Origin: Parcubacteria group bacterium GW2011_GWB1_42_6
Lineage (GTDB): Bacteria > Patescibacteriota > Minisyncoccia > Portnoybacterales > GWB1-42-6
Length of the DNA: 25,830 nucleotides
Reading direction: 5' to 3'
NCBI GenBank assembly: GCA_000997475.1
Contig: LCEC01000012.1
Span: 1-25,830 of the forward strand
Part shown: positions 25,320-25,830 of the stretch, piece after piece
Position numbering within the stretch: position 1 is the stretch's first letter
Layout: each line of letters begins with the position of its first letter
Made by a program: the position numbers and the translations under genes
The notes under the pieces: model-generated
Database searches by the model: none
Told to the model about the DNA's origin: nothing
What the model saw: only the letters and a program-made list of their open reading frames with translations

Positions 25320-25348
25320 ATAATACAAAAAAGATCTCTAAATAACAA
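25320..25348 (-). promoter_or_regulatory. Promoter of the synthetase-methyltransferase-S66 operon
   Basis: On the minus strand TTGTTA (25343-25348), a 17-base spacer and TATTAT (25320-25325) place the start near 25,313, about 22 bases before the ATG at 25291. This fixes the gene start. Confidence 0.6.
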
Positions 25349-25430
25349 GGCTTCATCTGTAATCCAATAAAAACACAGCTTTTATAATATAAAATAAAAC
25401 GAAGAAGAGAATAATATTTTTTTGTTAAAT

Positions 25431-25462
25431 AAAAAAGAGGCGAGTTTCTTTTTACTCGCCTC
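25431..25462 (-). terminator. Terminator after the tiny cistron
   Basis: The perfect 9-bp stem GAGGCGAGT/ACTCGCCTC (25437-25445 with 25454-25462) is followed on the minus strand by six T. It separates the tiny cistron from the synthetase operon downstream. Confidence 0.9.
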
Positions 25463-25499
25463 ATCTGATAACCGCAACGTGGAATATCTTGTGCGGTGT

Positions 25500-25652
25500 T
25501 TAAACTACTTTGATTTTCCTACCCTTAAAGGAATCGGCAAAGATTTCTAGCGACTGACGATGATTAATAATGGGTTATCTATGCGGAGATTTTCTAAATT
25601 ATTCAAATATTTTTCCCACCGGCCTTAAAAAGATATGCTCTCCTTTCAACAT
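25500..25652 (-). CDS. Tiny cistron: 17-residue ORF, or 50 residues across two in-frame TAA codons
   Basis: The ATG at 25652 is preceded five bases upstream by AAGGAGG, the best Shine-Dalgarno site in the window, and by a consensus promoter. The ORF ends at TAA after 17 residues (MLKGEHIFLRPVGKIFE, 25599-25652). The same frame then continues as FRKSPHR, another TAA, and a 24-residue stretch ending LEIFADSFKGRKIKVV with a final TAA at 25500. A terminator follows 37 bases later. So the unit has every expression signal but an interrupted reading frame. It may encode a 17-residue peptide or be a decayed small gene; the first 12 residues also resemble the start of GNAT acetyltransferases. Confidence 0.45.
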
Positions 25653-25709
25653 ATTTTCCTCCTTCAAAAAATTTTTAACGAACTTTGTTTTTCTAAAAAA
25701 TTATGATTA

Positions 25710-25738
25710 ATCATATCATAATAATAAAATAAAGTCAA
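25710..25738 (-). promoter_or_regulatory. Consensus promoter of the tiny cistron
   Basis: On the minus strand TTGACT (25733-25738), a 17-base spacer and TATGAT (25710-25715) place the start near 25,703. A second TATGAT overlaps five bases upstream. The leader is about 50 bases. Confidence 0.7.
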
Positions 25739-25742
25739 ATTA

Positions 25743-25774
25743 AAAAGCGAAGCCGTTTTTGCGAGCTTCGCTTT
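25743..25774 (-). terminator. Terminator of the partial gene at the right edge
   Basis: AAAGCGAAGC (25744-25753) pairs with GCTTCGCTTT (25765-25774) over an 11-base loop. The minus-strand transcript continues TTAATTT. The stem begins at the stop codon of the edge gene. Confidence 0.7.
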
Positions 25775-25830
25775 ATTTTTCTTTTTTGATTACTTCAAAA
25801 GAAACCAGTTTCCCTCCGTTTTTCCTGACT
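25773..25830 (-). CDS. C-terminal end of an unidentified protein (partial)
   Basis: One minus-strand frame stays open from the window edge to TAA at 25773-25775 and ends VRKNGGKLVSFEVIKKEK. A terminator directly at the stop supports a real gene end. Eighteen residues are too few to identify it. Confidence 0.45.
   Translation of the reverse strand, partial: VRKNGGKLVSFEVIKKEK

Noticed and set aside
25292..25348. Longer start (TTG at 25348) for the AsnRS-like protein
   Set aside because: The TTG lies in the -35 box of a well-formed promoter whose start is near 25,313; the added residues are hydrophobic and unlike the family.
25500..25652. Stop-codon recoding (TAA as Gln)
   Set aside because: Known CPR recoding concerns UGA as Gly, and other genes here end normally at TAA; mutation or a short peptide is simpler.

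Overview
The window looks like a chromosomal piece of a Patescibacteria (CPR) bacterium, most likely Parcubacteria-like. This is inferred from compact, moderately AT-rich housekeeping genes with few Shine-Dalgarno sites, many short palindromic repeats in and between genes, a LAGLIDADG ORF beside a tRNA gene, a shortened Mfd and small coiled-coil proteins. No rRNA or ribosomal protein is present to settle the lineage.

Positions 1-13,000 are housekeeping: an LCP-family envelope protein, peptidyl-tRNA hydrolase (pth), a small two-helix membrane protein behind a structured leader, a shortened mfd, an unknown 123-residue protein with its own promoter and terminator, dprA, topA, a Rel/SpoT ppGpp enzyme, and a convergent parA-parB pair. 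Palindromic repeats sit inside pth, mfd and topA and are translated in frame. topA, parB and mfd each look damaged or shortened near the 5' end: a frame-changing deletion in topA, an apparent one-base lesion in parB, and an mfd start codon that lies inside a repeat terminus.

Positions 13,000-18,700 hold tRNA-Leu(CAA) with a LAGLIDADG protein right behind it, a coupled PAP2/UppP pair for undecaprenyl-phosphate recycling, a TsaC/Sua5 tRNA-modification enzyme, a small coiled-coil protein with a probably leaderless promoter, and an orphan membrane histidine kinase.

Positions 18,770-25,830 are accessory and the most interesting part. They hold an acyl-ACP-reductase-like oxidoreductase, a possible HisRS/HisZ-like class II synthetase relative, and a four-gene run: an AsnRS-like catalytic core without a full OB-fold, two SAM methyltransferases, and an MccF-like S66 peptidase. 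Strong promoters, a promoter-proximal inverted repeat, and a tiny cistron with promoter, strong Shine-Dalgarno site and terminator accompany them. Together they resemble a small biosynthetic and self-immunity island built on aminoacyl-adenylate chemistry. That reading is an inference; no product is known.
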